From Gnetum montanum (taxonomy: Eukaryota; Streptophyta; Gnetopsida; Gnetales; Gnetaceae), in assembly GCA_015680685.1 (NCBI GenBank), contig MNCI01007937.1:1441339-1505338 (forward strand): a DNA stretch of 64,000 bases, read 5' to 3'. A program made the translations under genes and the position numbers. The notes under the pieces are model-generated. The model made no database searches and was not told the DNA's origin. It was given only the letters and a program-made list of their open reading frames with translations. Below are positions 34,635 through 46,749 of the stretch, one piece after another. Every line of letters begins with the position of its first letter. The stretch's first letter is position 1.

Positions 34635-36378
34635 GTGAATCCTCTATTTGCTATTCCAACTACAAGCATGAGTTCAACTACAAGGGTAGGATCTCAAAAT
34701 CTAATTACTACCCTAATATCAACTTATGTGACCACAATTGGAGGTATTACCCAACCAATGAGTACTTTGAATTTATATACTTCACCACCAATCTCTATTT
34801 CTATAACAAATCCTATAGTAACCCCAATAGTAACCTCTACTTAAATGATGGAATCATCTTCACATCATATACCTCCCCCATTTTCCTTAGGTTGAACTCC
34901 TTTCTCCTTTGGTAATTTGAGTTCTAATGTTCCAATTGGTCAACGCTACCCAGGACAAACCCTTAGGGAGTTATTAAATCAAAGAACATCCATTATACCT
35001 CAAGGATCATTAGTTTTTCCACAAGGAAGAGATGTAGAGGTTAAAAATATTCATTTATCACCTATCTTTAAAGGAACAAATGATGAGGACCTGATTACCC
35101 ACATAAGAGAATTTGAAACAAAATTAGCCATGTTAGCACCTCGAAGTGGGGATAGAGCTAAGATGATTGCCTTTAAATCAACCTTAAAGGACAAAGCTAA
35201 TTTTTTGCTACAAACCCTTAGAGAACACAAATTAGTTCATGGGATGAATTTAAGAATGATTTTCTACAAATACTGCTTTCAAATTATAGATTGTATTCAT
35301 TAAGGAAGCAATTAATGAGTTTTATGCAACATGAGGATGAAGACTATGAGAGTACCTTTGATAGATTTAAAGAATTATACTTAAAAACTCCAAACCATGG
35401 ATTCCCATTCCATCAATTAATTCAAATCTTTGTAGAAGGCTTATTACCTTATTGTAGGAAAAATGTTGACTTTGCATGTGGAGGAAATATTTTAAATGTG
35501 ACCCTGGAAGATGGTTGAAGAATCATAGATTCATTAGTAGATCAAAGTAAACATTGGTCAAACCCAATATTATGCAAGGCATGACTCAACAAATAGAATA
35601 GTTAAATAAAAAAGTAGATGAGTTGACATGATTAATTAAAAAACAAGCTCATGGAATTCAAGGAGAAATGTGAAACATTTGTGGTAGTCCCCAACTTGAC
35701 CAAACAACATGCCCATGCTTATTCTATTATCAAAAGGAAATGTAAGAGTCAACAAAGGCTCTTCAACAATTTAGGAGCCAACCAATAATGAAATTTCCTC
35801 AATGACAATTTTACCAACAACAATATTCTCAAAATAACTTTAGGTCATTTAAGAATCCAACTAATGAACACTTGGATAAGCTCACCCAAAGCCTTACTTC
35901 TTTTATAGAAGAAAGTAGATAATTCATGAGTGAGACTAGAAGGAGATTTCAGGACTTAACGAAAAATGAATTACCATCCGAACTTGAACCAAATCCTACA
36001 TCTCAAAGAAAGGGTAAAGCGTAATTACATTCCAACACTACAAGGAGTGGAAAAACAATTAAACTTACACCCCAAAAGAAGGTGAGATTTCAAGAGGTAG
36101 GAACACAAGAAGAAATTCAACCATAAATAGTAAATGAGGAAGGTCAACCAACTAGGGAAAAAGAACAACCATTACTCTCTAGGCAACCAATTTTACCTCC
36201 TTTCCTTAAATGATTACAAGAGTACTATACAACTAAAGCCCAACTTGGAAAAATGTTTTGTGAATTGTATTTGCATATCGCTTTAGAACAAGTAGTAAAA
36301 GACACACCTCTATATGCCAAATACTTAATTGAATTATGTAGTAGGAGAAGAAAGGAAAAAATTCCTAAATAGATTTAT
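34635..36378 (+). pseudogene. gag: gag remnant, element C
   Basis: A first frame runs from 34635 (MNPLFAIPTTSM) through stops to 35280, with the capsid-like domain: IFKGTNDEDLITHIREFE, RAKMIAFKSTLKDKANFLL. A frameshift near 35290 leads to 35291-35518, with the next capsid helices (QLMSFMQHEDEDYESTFDRF, LIQIFVEGLL). Around 35670 a knuckle-like stretch NICGSPQLDQTTC remains, where a stop stands at the first Cys. The order and motifs match Athila gag. Later parts to 36378 are rich in stops. Confidence 0.8.
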
Positions 36379-36965
36379 TTGGTTGACAATCTTTCTCAAC
36401 TTATACAAAATCATGAGATTCCAAAATACCAAGATCCTAGAGTCCCTACCATCTCAATCAAAATAAATGGCCAAGTAATTAAAAATGCCCTATTTGATTT
36501 AGAAGCTAGCATTAATATCATGCCTCTTGAAATGGCTAGGTCACTTGATATACAAGATATCAAAGGAGTAAGCATGACAATATCATTGGCTAATGGTTTA
36601 AATGTAAAACCCATAGGAATAGTAGAGGACTTGATAATTGAGGTAGAAAAAGGAAAATACCCAATTGACTTTTTTTGGAAGTAAAAGATCCTAATTGTTT
36701 TCCTATTATATTAGGTAGACCTTGGTTAGCAAAAATGAATATGATAATTAATTGTAGATCTGAACAACTTCAACTTTCCTTTGCCAATATTACTGTTACA
36801 CTAAATATATATGATAAGGTAAAAGAAGATTGTTTAAATGTAGACTTGAAGGAAGCAAGAATGCTCTACACTTTACCCACTTCAATAATGGCACAAGATA
36901 GGGAAACCTTAGTGTTGAATAATTTTGAGAAAGGACCTTTAAATCCCTCAACTAAAGAACAATAA
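36379..36965 (+). pseudogene. Protease remnant, element C
   Basis: Two overlapping open stretches, 36379-36684 and 36675-36965, joined by a frameshift. The active site reads ALFDLEASINIMPL; family members have D-L-G-A-S, so the Gly is now Glu. The C-terminal part keeps FPIILGRPWLA. This is typical of the Athila retropepsin between gag and RT. Confidence 0.85.
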
Positions 36966-36983
36966 GATCTCCTTGACTAGATT

Positions 36984-38090
36984 TTGAATTTGGGTTTAGG
37001 AAATATTGAAAAAATACTTCAACCAACAAATAAAGATTCCTTGGATCTTAGAGAACTACCTAGTACACTTATGTATGTTTTCTTAGATCATAATATACCA
37101 TTAATAATAAATTTCCAACTTACTAATGAGCAAGAAAGAAAATATAAGCCATTTGCATGGAGTTATGAGGACCTTCACCAAGGAATCTCATCCAACATCT
37201 ACCAACATCATATCTATCTAGAGAACAATGTAAAACTAGTAAAAATTCCCCCAAGACGAATTAATCTAGCCTTAAAACAAATTGTTAAGGATGAAATTTC
37301 AAAACTTTGGAAAGAAGGAATAATTTATCTAATAGCTAATAGTGAATGGGTAAGCCCCATTACTATTGTACCAAAAAAGAGTGGAAAATGGAGAGTTTGC
37401 ATAGATTATAGAAGGTTAAACCAAAATACAAAGAAAGGCCATTTTTCCATTACCATGCATAGATTAAATTCTAGAAAAATTAGAACGACATGAATATTAT
37501 TTCTTTTTGAATGGATTTAGTGGTTATAAACAAGTAGCCATTGCCCCTAAAGGCCAACATAAAACAACCTTTACATGCTCTTATGGAACTTTTGCTTATA
37601 AATGTATGCCTTTTGACCTTTGTAATGCACTAGCTACTTTTCAAAGAGCCATGATCTCAATATTTTTTGATATGTTAGAAGATTATGTTGAAGTTTTTAT
37701 GAATAATTTTTTAGTCTATTGGAATACTTATGATAAAACCTTACAACATCTTGAACATGTCTTAGATAGATGTATTGATAAAAATTTAAAATTAAGTTAG
37801 GAAAAGTGTCACTTGATGGTTACAAATGGCATAGTATTAGGACATGTTATTTCTAAAGATGGGATAAGGATGGATGATGAGAAAATAATAATCATATCTA
37901 CACTTCTAGCTCCAACTAATTTAAAGACTCTTCAATCTTTTCTAGGACATGCTCGGTATTATAGAAGGTTTATCAGAGAATTTTCAAAAATTGCTAAACC
38001 ATTATACATGTTCTTAGAAAAATATGTTTCCTTTATTTCAACCAATGACTATCAAGAAGCATTCTTGGAATTTAAAAATTGAGTAACCAT
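36984..38090 (+). pseudogene. Reverse transcriptase remnant, element C
   Basis: Linker, NIYQHHIYLENN and the fingers motif SEWVSPITIVPKKSGKW with VCIDYRRLNQNT lie in one frame (36984-37493). A frameshift leads to 37507-37800 with NGFSGYKQVAIAPKGQ, GTFAYKCMPFDLCNA and the palm box VFMNNF. In working enzymes the box is VFMDDF, so both catalytic Asp are Asn. The thumb (QSFLGHARYYRRFI) is open at 37813-38082 in the same frame. The G-to-A changes fit cytosine deamination on the other strand. Confidence 0.9.
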
Positions 38091-38624
38091 AGCCCCTATA
38101 TCAAATGCACCTAATTGGGATTATCCATTTCATCTAATGTGTCATGCTAGTGACACAGTAATAGGGGCAATTTTAGGATAATACATTGTCATAAACCACG
38201 AGTGACTTATTATGTGTCCAAAATTTTAGACCAAGCCTAAGTAAACTATACAACTACAGAAAAATAATTATTAGCTATTGTATATGCTCTAGATAAATTT
38301 AGACATTATTTAATAGGATATAAAACTATAGTATATATTGATCATTCAACCATTAAATTCTTAACTACCAAAAAAATAGAAAATGCAAGAATAATGAGAT
38401 GGTGCTTATTACTCCAAGAATTTAACCTAGATATTTTAGATAAAAGAGAAAGGGAAAATGTAGTAGTAGATAATCTTTCAAGGCTAGTAACTACTGATGA
38501 GAATCGAACACAAGAAGCCTTTCATGATGAATTTCCTGATGAACAAATTTTTTCTATAAGAAAGGATCCTAGGTTTGCTGATATAGCCAACTATCTAGCC
38601 ACTATGAAAACCCCTACTAATTGA
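38091..38624 (+). pseudogene. RNase H remnant, element C
   Basis: The early part (HLMCHASDTVIGAIL) has His where the catalytic Asp of other copies stands. After a frameshift the conserved TTEKxLLAIVYALDKFRHYL, VYIDHSTIKFL and MRWCLLLQEFNL follow, ending in NVVVDNLSRL. 38394-38624 is open and runs into the RNase H-integrase linker. Confidence 0.82.
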
Positions 38625-39840
38625 ACTAAGGAAGAAAAGAAATATTTCTTACACACCATATCTAAGTACATCTAAAGGACTTTATATCTCTATCGAATTT
38701 GTAAAGATAACATCACAAGAAAATGTGTGGCTAAGAATGAACAAGAAGAAATTCTACAAATGTCTCATGATGATTTAGGGGGTGACCACTTTGATGGCAA
38801 ACATACCACTATCAAAATCCTTCAAAGTGGATTTTATTGGCCCTCAATTTTGAAAGATGCACATAAGTATGTGCAAGAATGTGATAAATGTTAACGAATG
38901 GGAGCCATAAAAAAAGACATGAAATGCCCTTAAAACCAATTTTAATAACAGAACCATTTGATGTGTGGGGTATATACTTTTTAGGACCATTTCCACCATC
39001 TAATAGATCTCAACACATTTTGGTTTGTATCAACTATGTCACCAAATGGGTAGAAGCAAAAGCCATACCATCAAATGATGTAATGGTTTTTATAGTATTC
39101 CTTACAGAAAATATTTTAACATGTTTTGGAACTCCATGGGTGATCATTAGTTATCAAGGAACCCATTTTGTCAATAAAATCATGGAAAAATTCTTTAAGT
39201 CTTCTAGTATCCAACATAAAATAGCTACTACCTATCATCCTTAAACAAATGGCCATGAAGAGAATGCTAGTAGAATTATCTTGAATATATTAATAAAAAC
39301 TGTATGTACTAAAGGAAAGGATTTGTCTAAAAAATTTCAAGATGCACTTTGGGCTTATCGAATTACCTATATGATATTCACCTTATCAATTGGTTTTTGG
39401 TAAGTTATTTCTCTTACATGTTGAACTTAAATATCGATCTTTATAGTTAGCCCAACAACTCAACTTTGATGAAGATATGAACTAGGCTACTTGAATCAAC
39501 CAACTTTATGAACTTGAAGAAATGTAGTTACATGCTCTTGACAAACAAAAAATTGTAAAGGAAAAAATGAACACATTACATGATAAGAATATCTTTAAAA
39601 AACACTTTTCCATAGGTGATAAAGTTCTTCTCTACAATATGAGATTACATAAATTTCCAAAGAAGTTAACAACTAGGTGAGAAGGCGCTTATTTAGTTAT
39701 CCAACCCCATGATAACGAAAGCATTCTCATATCACCTATTGATGATTCCTCAACTACATTCTTAGTAAATGACAAAGACTTAAGTTATATCATCAACATC
39801 ACATTAAGGAACCTAGAGAAGATGAACTTGTATAACTAAG
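38625..39840 (+). pseudogene. Integrase remnant, element C
   Basis: The zinc region is well kept: HDDLGGDHFDGKHTT and CDKC (HHCC). The core at 38888-39244 reads VWGIYFLGPF, where the first catalytic Asp is Tyr, and VIISYQGTHF, where the second is also Tyr. NGHEENASR keeps the catalytic Glu. The C-terminal third (DALWAYR, later KVLLYNMRL) has frameshifts. It cannot be active. Confidence 0.85.
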
Positions 39841-41575
39841 TGACCCAGCTTATCCCATAACTGATGAATTACATAACAACAATCCATTAGAAGTCTTAGC
39901 TCTTAAAAATAACCTTCAACAAAACTCTTATGTCATAGAATAAACTATAAAGTAGTATTTACAATCTACAACTTTTACCTTGAAAAATGTAGAGGGCAAT
40001 AGGAAATTCTATTATTAGTTGGGACTATAAAGAAGTCGATAGCATCACATCTAGAATGCAAGGGAGAAGGGCAACTCCTCCTACCTTAAGATAAGTAGGT
40101 TTAAACCCAAAATCCAACTAAGGGTGGGCCTTAGATTAATAACTGTCTTACACATAATAAAATTTATTATTTTTCAATAATATTCTTTAAGTACAAGTTT
40201 CATAAGTCAAGATGGCTAAATAGCATGGTTAGGGTAATGCTTATTAGTGTTTGGTTTCTATCAAATATCTAATTAGATGAGTCACTAAGGTGGAAAGGGT
40301 GTGTTATGTTGGACCTAGTTTCTCCGATGGCAAAAGGCATCTATCAATATCAAGCCATGTGAGCAACCCTTACAAAATGAAATTGGCTCCCACAAGAACC
40401 TCATGATTAAAGAGAGTCAAATATTGAATTTCTTATGAAAAAAGAAAAAGAAAAAAAGAGAGAGAAAATAAAAAGAGAAAAAAGAGAGTAAAGAAAAGAA
40501 AAAAAGCAAGAAAAAAAAAGAAAAAAAAACTGACCCCACAAGAACTTTCAATCACAAGCTGAGCCCCACTCCCACAAGAACCTTATAGTTGGGGTGATGC
40601 TCCAAGCTCACAATTTTAAGCATACTAAAAGAACCCCCTTCTACAAGCAGAGTGAAAAAGTGACTCCTCCATGGTCAGTATCTTAACAAGCACCTTCACT
40701 TTTAATCATTCCTCTTACTCTATTATTTAGTTATTTTGCTTTTTCTTCTTTGTACTTCTTAAAATATTATTATCTTTTCTTTTGTTTTTCCCTAATTTTT
40801 ACTGATATTCCTCTTTTTCATTTTTGTTTTTTTATCTTTCTATTTTCTCTTGCATGATCATCTCTCTGGCTAGTGGTACTTTTGTGCATGGGTTTTCTTT
40901 GTATTTCCCATCATGTCTTCTATAGGCATCAGTGGTCAAGATCCCTACTATGCTAGCCAATGATGGATACTAACACTTGTACACCCATTACCTTTGATTT
41001 CCTCTTAGTCTGGATATATAAAACCCAGGGCAACTTTTGCTTTTGGTATATCCTTTGACCATATCTCTTTTTAATAATTTATATTTGCTAATTAACTTAG
41101 GTATGTTACATACCTTATCTTAATTAGGGGAATGGGATAACCAATTAATAAAGGATATGATAGTAGGGTATAACCAACTTGGAAGCTGAGCCAAGATCAA
41201 GTTGGAAAATGAGTTAGATAATGTAAGTAATGCATCTCGAATCCTCAAATCATAGGAAAGGTTTAAACCTTGAGTTTATAAGACATTTTTGCACCTAATA
41301 AACCAGACCTTGTGAGGTAAGGTTAAGTTCAATTAATCCTAGGTAGGACCTTCTTGACCAAGTTATATGTGAACTCATATCCAAGAATAAAAATCTATCA
41401 TCAAAAGAGGAATAGGTATAATTAGTAAATAAATATTTGGACATTTAGGAAATAAAAAAAATTATTTTTATTTTAATCTTTTTATTGTTAAATGTCTACA
41501 TGTTTCCAATATGTTAAATTTTGAATGCCTAAAAAATATTTTGGAATAATTCTATTTTCTAATACATCTATTAAT
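39841..41575 (+). other. 3' non-coding region of element C
   Basis: About 1.7 kb with no gene. It contains three or four copies of a short ccccacaagaacctta-like phrase (40390-40640) and, between two of them, an almost pure purine tract of about 95 bases (40435-40529). No clear polypurine tract directly precedes the 3' LTR as I have placed it, so the exact LTR start is uncertain. Confidence 0.6.
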
Positions 41576-42593
41576 GTTTTGTTGCTGGGCAGCCATGTGG
41601 TGGCAATTGAAGCATGCAATTCCTTGATCTATATTGGTGTTATGTTTTCTAGTTTCTAGTTTTATTTTTGTAGTAGTAACAATAATGCACATTGAGAATT
41701 TATGGTAGTAATGAAGCTGCAACTTGGACGTTGGTGCTGCAATGTGGGTGTGCCACTCCATCAACCATGTTCTTTGACCATGCAACTATAGCTGTTAGCT
41801 AAATGTTCTTGCAGTCGTTACTTGCACATGGGTGGTGGAAGTTATGTGTTTCTTTTCCACGTGATCAATGGATGTTATAGTGAACATTACCTACACGCGT
41901 GATGGTTGTGGATGTTACAGCAAATGTTACCTATGTGGGTGGTGGTGGTGGATGTTACAGTAGACATTACACATGAGTAGTAATTGCCATGGCCAGTACG
42001 CATGGGTGGTGGCTCCTCATGTGTCAAATTGGTTCTTATAAATTCCCTGGCCAGATGCAACAAAGGAGACAAAGAATAGAAAAAACAATATAAAGAAACA
42101 AAGAGAGGATAGTATTGAGAGAACCACATCAAATTAGAATTTTTTTTATGCATGAAATTATGAAGGAAGAGTGTTGATGCTTTATGGTAATTAACAGCCA
42201 ACAATGTTTTAAGATTATGAAGTTGTTGCACTGTGAAAACAATAGACTAGGGTCACAAATTAGGTGATGTCTCTCCTTTGTAATCTTTCTTATTTTTCAT
42301 AAATTTATTTAAATTTAATTTAGTTTAATTGATTGTATTTATCTTTGAACTTAATATTAGAAGTTTAGGTGAATATTGTTGATTTTAATTGGGTGAAAAC
42401 CGTAAGTGTGGTGTTCTTAATTGAATTTAGATCTAATCATTAGTTTTATGTCTTGATGATCTTTTGACTTTAAACTATTCCTCCACAAGATATGACTCGT
42501 GGGTCAATCACAAACAAGGTGACAATTTCTACAATAAAAGAAATGAAGATAAAGATTAAAGGTATCCAACATCAAATTTTTCCTGGCTCGTCA
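41576..42593 (+). repeat. 3' LTR of element C
   Basis: Aligns with 32252-34107 minus the nested solo LTR. It ends ggctcgtca (42593), after which D's gag resumes. It shows the same gtgggtggtggtggtggatgt repeats, here at 41830-42000, and a TATA-like ttataaatt near 42035. Confidence 0.8.
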
Positions 42594-43426
42594 CCCCTCT
42601 ATGACCACCATAACCCAACCTCTCCTTCAATACCATAGCCTATTGTGAGGCCACAAGCCTCTTAACCACAAGTTTCACAACTTCCTCCTCAACCATTAAT
42701 ATAAGCACCGCAACCCATGGGGATGCCCCAAGGCTTGAATCAAGCTTTTCAAATGATCCAAGACCTTAACAAAGAGCTGTGAAAACTTAAAGCCAACACA
42801 ACTCAGATGGTCAAAGTTCTAGATTTCTACCAAGATGATCCTATAATCCCTATGGTACCTCAAATAACCTAGCCCATAGGCTTGCCCATACCAAACTTCA
42901 TCAAATACAATGGTGAAGGGGATCCAAATGCACATTTAGTAACCTTTCAATCTGAGTGCCTCTTTTTGCAAGCTTGGCCACATATGATATTAAAGATTTT
43001 CCCCATATCCCATAAGGGTAAAGCTCTAAATTGGTATCAAACCTTTCCTAGAGGATCCATCTCTTCCCTTGAGGATTTGATTATCCAATTTGTCAACCAC
43101 TTCAAATACAACTTGAAGCTAGATATCACATTGGATTAATTGATAAAGGTGAGGCAAGGGCCACTTAAACTGATCTAAAGGTTCATTCAAAGGTGGAACT
43201 CAACACTTCACAAAATACATGAGCCTATTGCTAAACTCCACCTCTTCGCCATCTACAAGGGAGCGGTAAATGACTTTATGAAGTTAAAGTTGTACTATCT
43301 AGAACCCCAATCATTAAGCTAATCCTTCTCACAGACTAAGAACATCGAGGAGGTAGCTGAAGCAAGCAACGATCTAGCCTATGTTGCCTATAAAAATCAA
43401 TATGTGAGAAGAGATAGTAATAAAAT
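42594..43426 (+). pseudogene. gag: gag segment 2 (capsid domain), element D
   Basis: A Pro-rich stretch continues the N-terminal segment, then 42882-43139 is open (86 codons): MPIPNFIKYNGEGDPNAHL, FQSECLFLQAW, FPISHKGKALNWYQTF and LEDLIIQFVNHFKYN. This is the retrotransposon gag domain in its Tat/Ogre form (GTGDP-H, L-GKAL-WY). A stop follows LDITLD, then the frame goes on with FIQRWNSTL and NDLAYVAY up to the LTR-B insertion. Confidence 0.85.
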
Positions 43427-43989
43427 TGTTGGCACATTTTTACCATTTCATGGAACAGGTGGACTTATTTGCAAATGGTGAGGTACAGAATCCTAATGAA
43501 CTGAAACTGTTCAAGGAGGATTATGTTCTTTCTTGTAAAGAATTCTGCAACAGTTAATTAACCATGAAGTTGGAATAGAAATGAAAATGTTGCTGAATTG
43601 AATATTTTAAAAATCAAGGGATAATGACATTGCAATTGGGAATGTTGGCATGAGGGTTTATCTAGAGTCAAAAGAAAATGGTGTATCAATTGTAGATATC
43701 TCACTAGCTTATGATAGAGTAGCTCTAGTTACTTTTTCTATAATAAAGTGCAGAGAAGATGAATATGGAATCGGCCTTGATATAACTGGGATTACATTCG
43801 AGGTGCCACAAATTAAAATGTGAGAGTACAACTCCACTTATGCATTCGGTTGTATACGCATACATATATTTATATATCAACCCATGCATCAAATCCATGG
43901 TTATTATCTCTACTACTATGATATAAATAACAATAAAATATAATATTGATTTAAAAAGGGAATTTATGCAACAATTGTTCAAAGTCCTA

Positions 43990-44240
43990 TGAGAATTGAA
44001 CACTTGTCAATTGAAATGGTGGTTATAACCACCACAAAGGCCACTTGTCAACTACAACCTCTTTATCTCCACAATGGTCACTTGTCAACTAAATGGGACA
44101 CGTGTCAACTGCAACTTGTTTCTCTCTATGGTGAACACTTGGCAACTAAATGAAGACACTTGGCAAATGCAAGAAGACATTTGGCAACTACATGAAGACA
44201 CTTGTCAACTGAATGAAGACACTTGGCCATGGAATAGGAC
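43990..44240 (+). repeat. Short tandem repeats in the U3 of LTR-B
   Basis: The phrase cacttgtcaact or cacttggcaac, followed by aaatg/gaatgaagaca, recurs about ten times at intervals of roughly 20-35 bases. It lies 200-450 bases upstream of the TATA box at 44436, the place expected for enhancer repeats of an LTR. Confidence 0.7.
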
Positions 44241-44435
44241 ACTTGTCCATTGTAGCTTTTTTATCTCTATGGTGGTCACATCCACTCAAAATTGTTGTAA
44301 CTTACCTAACTTGTTGGGCAAGTAACCTCCTAACTTGTTGGGCAAGTAATCTCCTAATTGGTTGGCCAAGTTACTTGGGAGAGAAGTTAGGTGAGATATT
44401 TTTAATATGTAACTTCCCTACCTACCTTGGAACCC

Positions 44436-44443
44436 TATAAAAA
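44436..44443 (+). promoter_or_regulatory. TATA box of LTR-B
   Basis: TATAAAAA in ccctataaaaaggcttcagg, with a long leader-like stretch to the LTR end at 45632. The spacing and context fit the U3/R promoter of a plant LTR. Confidence 0.65.
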
Positions 44444-45632
44444 GGCTTCAGGGGTCAAGGAAGAGAGGAGGAAGGAAGTCTCACATCACACTTGGAAGAT
44501 TTGTAAAGAAGATTGTTTGAAAGATGGCTTGCTAGAATAAAGATTTCAGCCTCTTTGTCATGGTCCTGTGAGTTATGCATTTCATTTTTTGTTTTGTTTA
44601 AATTGTTTAGCTAGTGGTTTAGATAGTATCATCCTTGGCAAGTAATTTTGGGATTTTTAGATTGCTCTTATTGTTCTTGTTGCCCGATAGAAATTTCTAT
44701 TAAAATTTTGCCATAGAAGCGCTTGTGTTTAAAAGCCTTAAGAGCATTTTAGTAGTAAATTTCATTATTGTGCAACGTGTGGGAACTGCTATTGGGATTG
44801 TTGTAAGAGAGCCTCTGTTTGTAGTCACGCCGTTGAACAATTCAGTAGTCGAGAGGGTTCAGAAAATCTTTGGTATTTTGATGGGACCAGAATAGCTTCT
44901 TTTTATCTTTAAAGTGAATTCTCGTGGTATTTCAATCAGAAATTGTCAAGTCTTTTAAAGGTTCTGTTTGAATGCAATCGTTGACATCTATTATCTAGTC
45001 AAAATGGAGTCTCGTACGTGGTAGTTTACGCAGCAATTTTTGGTAGCATAATAGGATTGTCTTGAAGATATTGCTTGTTTGAGCCTTGGAAGTTTGAACA
45101 ATTCGTAGATATTGAATTTGGGATAGCTTTATTGCGAAGTGTTTACTCGTGTCATTTTACCTTGTTTAAATATTTGAGGTCTACACAAATCTGCTTTCTT
45201 TTCTTTTCTGCTTATTTCCATCGAATCTTGCTCTATTTCTAGTTTTCTTGTGGAACTATCTCTTTCTCTGGGGAAAATTAGGAGTAGATTGCGGAGTTGT
45301 GCTCAAATGTTTTTGCAAAATTTTATTTGTTACAAGTAGGTATTATAAGGACCGCGTAGACTAGGCAGTTGAACAAAATAGGAAATTTTAAACAACTCAC
45401 AGTACTTGGCAAAGTTGGCTGAATCTCTTTAAAGTAAGTCATTTGTAGTTCACATACAACGCAGTCGTTACATTTCTCACAACCACACGCCGCAACAGCA
45501 CACACACATACTCACATTAACTACTGAGTTTATTTGGAGGTATCTGGGCCTTGGTGTTGCCAGAGACCAACAGGCACCTAAATCCTGTTCGAGGACACTC
45601 GTTGGCGGTCGAGTCCCAAACGGTCGCCAACA

Positions 45633-45860
45633 AAAACCAAGCAAGAATATACAACCGTGGCTATAGTAGCAAAAGAGAAAAAACAAGGAGAGACGAAGGA
45701 ATCACCACCATGCCCCTAATTCATCGCAACCATCCACTTCTTATGCTCCAAATCAACCAAGACCAAACTTTAGGTAGAAGGATAGTTCTAAGTACACTAG
45801 GTTGTCTTTAGAACCCTCTAAGCCCTTAGAATAGTTGCGTAAAGACAACTGTATACAACA
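45633..45860 (+). pseudogene. gag: gag segment 3, element D
   Basis: Short charged, Ser/Pro/Lys-rich stretch between the LTR-B and LTR-A insertions, with stops and shifts. It corresponds to the variable part of Tat/Ogre gag between capsid and zinc knuckle. Confidence 0.65.
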
Positions 45861-46744
45861 TGATGAATCATGGTTAACTAGGCCCCATTTACGCGACCCC
45901 ATCGACACATCCATCCATGCGTTTACGTGGCCTCGTTAACGTAGTGTCTATTTCTAACTATAAATAAGTGCACACCCATCACACTTAGGCATCTTTTTTG
46001 GGTTAACTGTAGGGAAGCTCTTGCAATTTGTTTCCATAGGAGTTAAACTATTTTCCCAAGTGCATGCCTGCAGTGTGATGCTTGTAATTATACGGAACCT
46101 TCATTCAAGTGTTACGTACTTGGACACGCACATGATCGATAATAAAGATCGAGATTACTCCATCATTGCAGCATTCACTTAGTTTTAATTATTTAATTAT
46201 TATTGTTAATTGTTATTATTATTTATTATTTTCTTAGTTAATATTTCTTTACCATCATTTACTATTCCTATTGTTAAATGCGGAATGAGTATGACTTAAT
46301 CACAAGCATTTAAGTGTGACTACTTGGTAACCCAGTAGCATACCTAGGATCTGTGCTTGGTAATCCTAGTAGTAGTCATGCACGAGGTCCAAGATGTATA
46401 CGGATGATTAAGGAATAGATGCTCATTGCACTTAGGCTAGTTTAGACTCTCTCCTCCCATGTCCCATTAGCTTAGCTCTCTCCCCCTTTTCCTCTTAGCT
46501 TAAAACAAAGTTATTTTCCATTGCCTCTAGGAGTAGCATTAGATTAGAAACCACATCATACACCTCACTTCAGACTAAACCATACATGACAAAGCATATA
46601 CTAGTCCAGGTGGGAAGATAGTGAACTTCGATCAATGAATAACAATCTAGATATCACAACTAGCCCATCCACGGAGTTTGACCAGATCGTGCGTGAATGC
46701 TCGTATTCATATGGTTGAGTGTAGGGGTACCTCACCACTTATCA
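45861..46744 (+). repeat. Solo LTR-A with perfect target duplication (884 bp)
   Basis: Flanked by CAACA at 45856-45860 and 46745-46749. Starts TGATGAATC and ends CTTATCA. Its U3 has the gcctcgttaacgtag module like the LTRs of element I, not the cgatatcg module of the other solo copies. TATA box tataaata near 45960. Confidence 0.95.
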
Positions 46745-46749
46745 CAACA

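Larger units (their letters stand above)
32065..42593 (+). mobile_element. Element C: Athila-like retrotransposon with gag and complete but decayed pol
   Basis: The order is 5' LTR (to 34107, with a nested solo LTR), tRNA-Asp primer site, gag, protease, RT, RNase H, integrase, 1.7 kb non-coding, 3' LTR (about 41576-42593). Inserted in D's gag: gag stops being readable at about 32064 and resumes at 42594. The right edge, gtca at 42590-42593, is supported by the matching 5' LTR end. The left edge is uncertain (32065 by gag continuity, 32252 by LTR similarity), and I find no clean target duplication. It is a different family from LTR-A. Confidence 0.8.
43427..45632 (+). mobile_element. LTR-B: 2.2-kb solo LTR inserted in gag of element D
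   Basis: Begins TGTTGGC and ends GCCAACA, perfect 7-base inverted ends. Flanks are aaaat (43422-43426) and aaaac (45633-45637), a 5-bp duplication with one change. Gag reads on across it. The last 162 bases match those at 5-166 with four differences, so the family is young relative to its surroundings. TATA box tataaaaa at 44436-44443. No primer site or coding domain of a retrotransposon lies in it, so a solo LTR fits best. Lineage is not clear; TGTTGG ends are common in Copia elements. Confidence 0.8.

Noticed and set aside
45323-45505. Minus-strand Cys-rich ORF
   Set aside because: It lies antisense within LTR-B with no similarity; Cys residues come from the gca/aca-rich LTR end.
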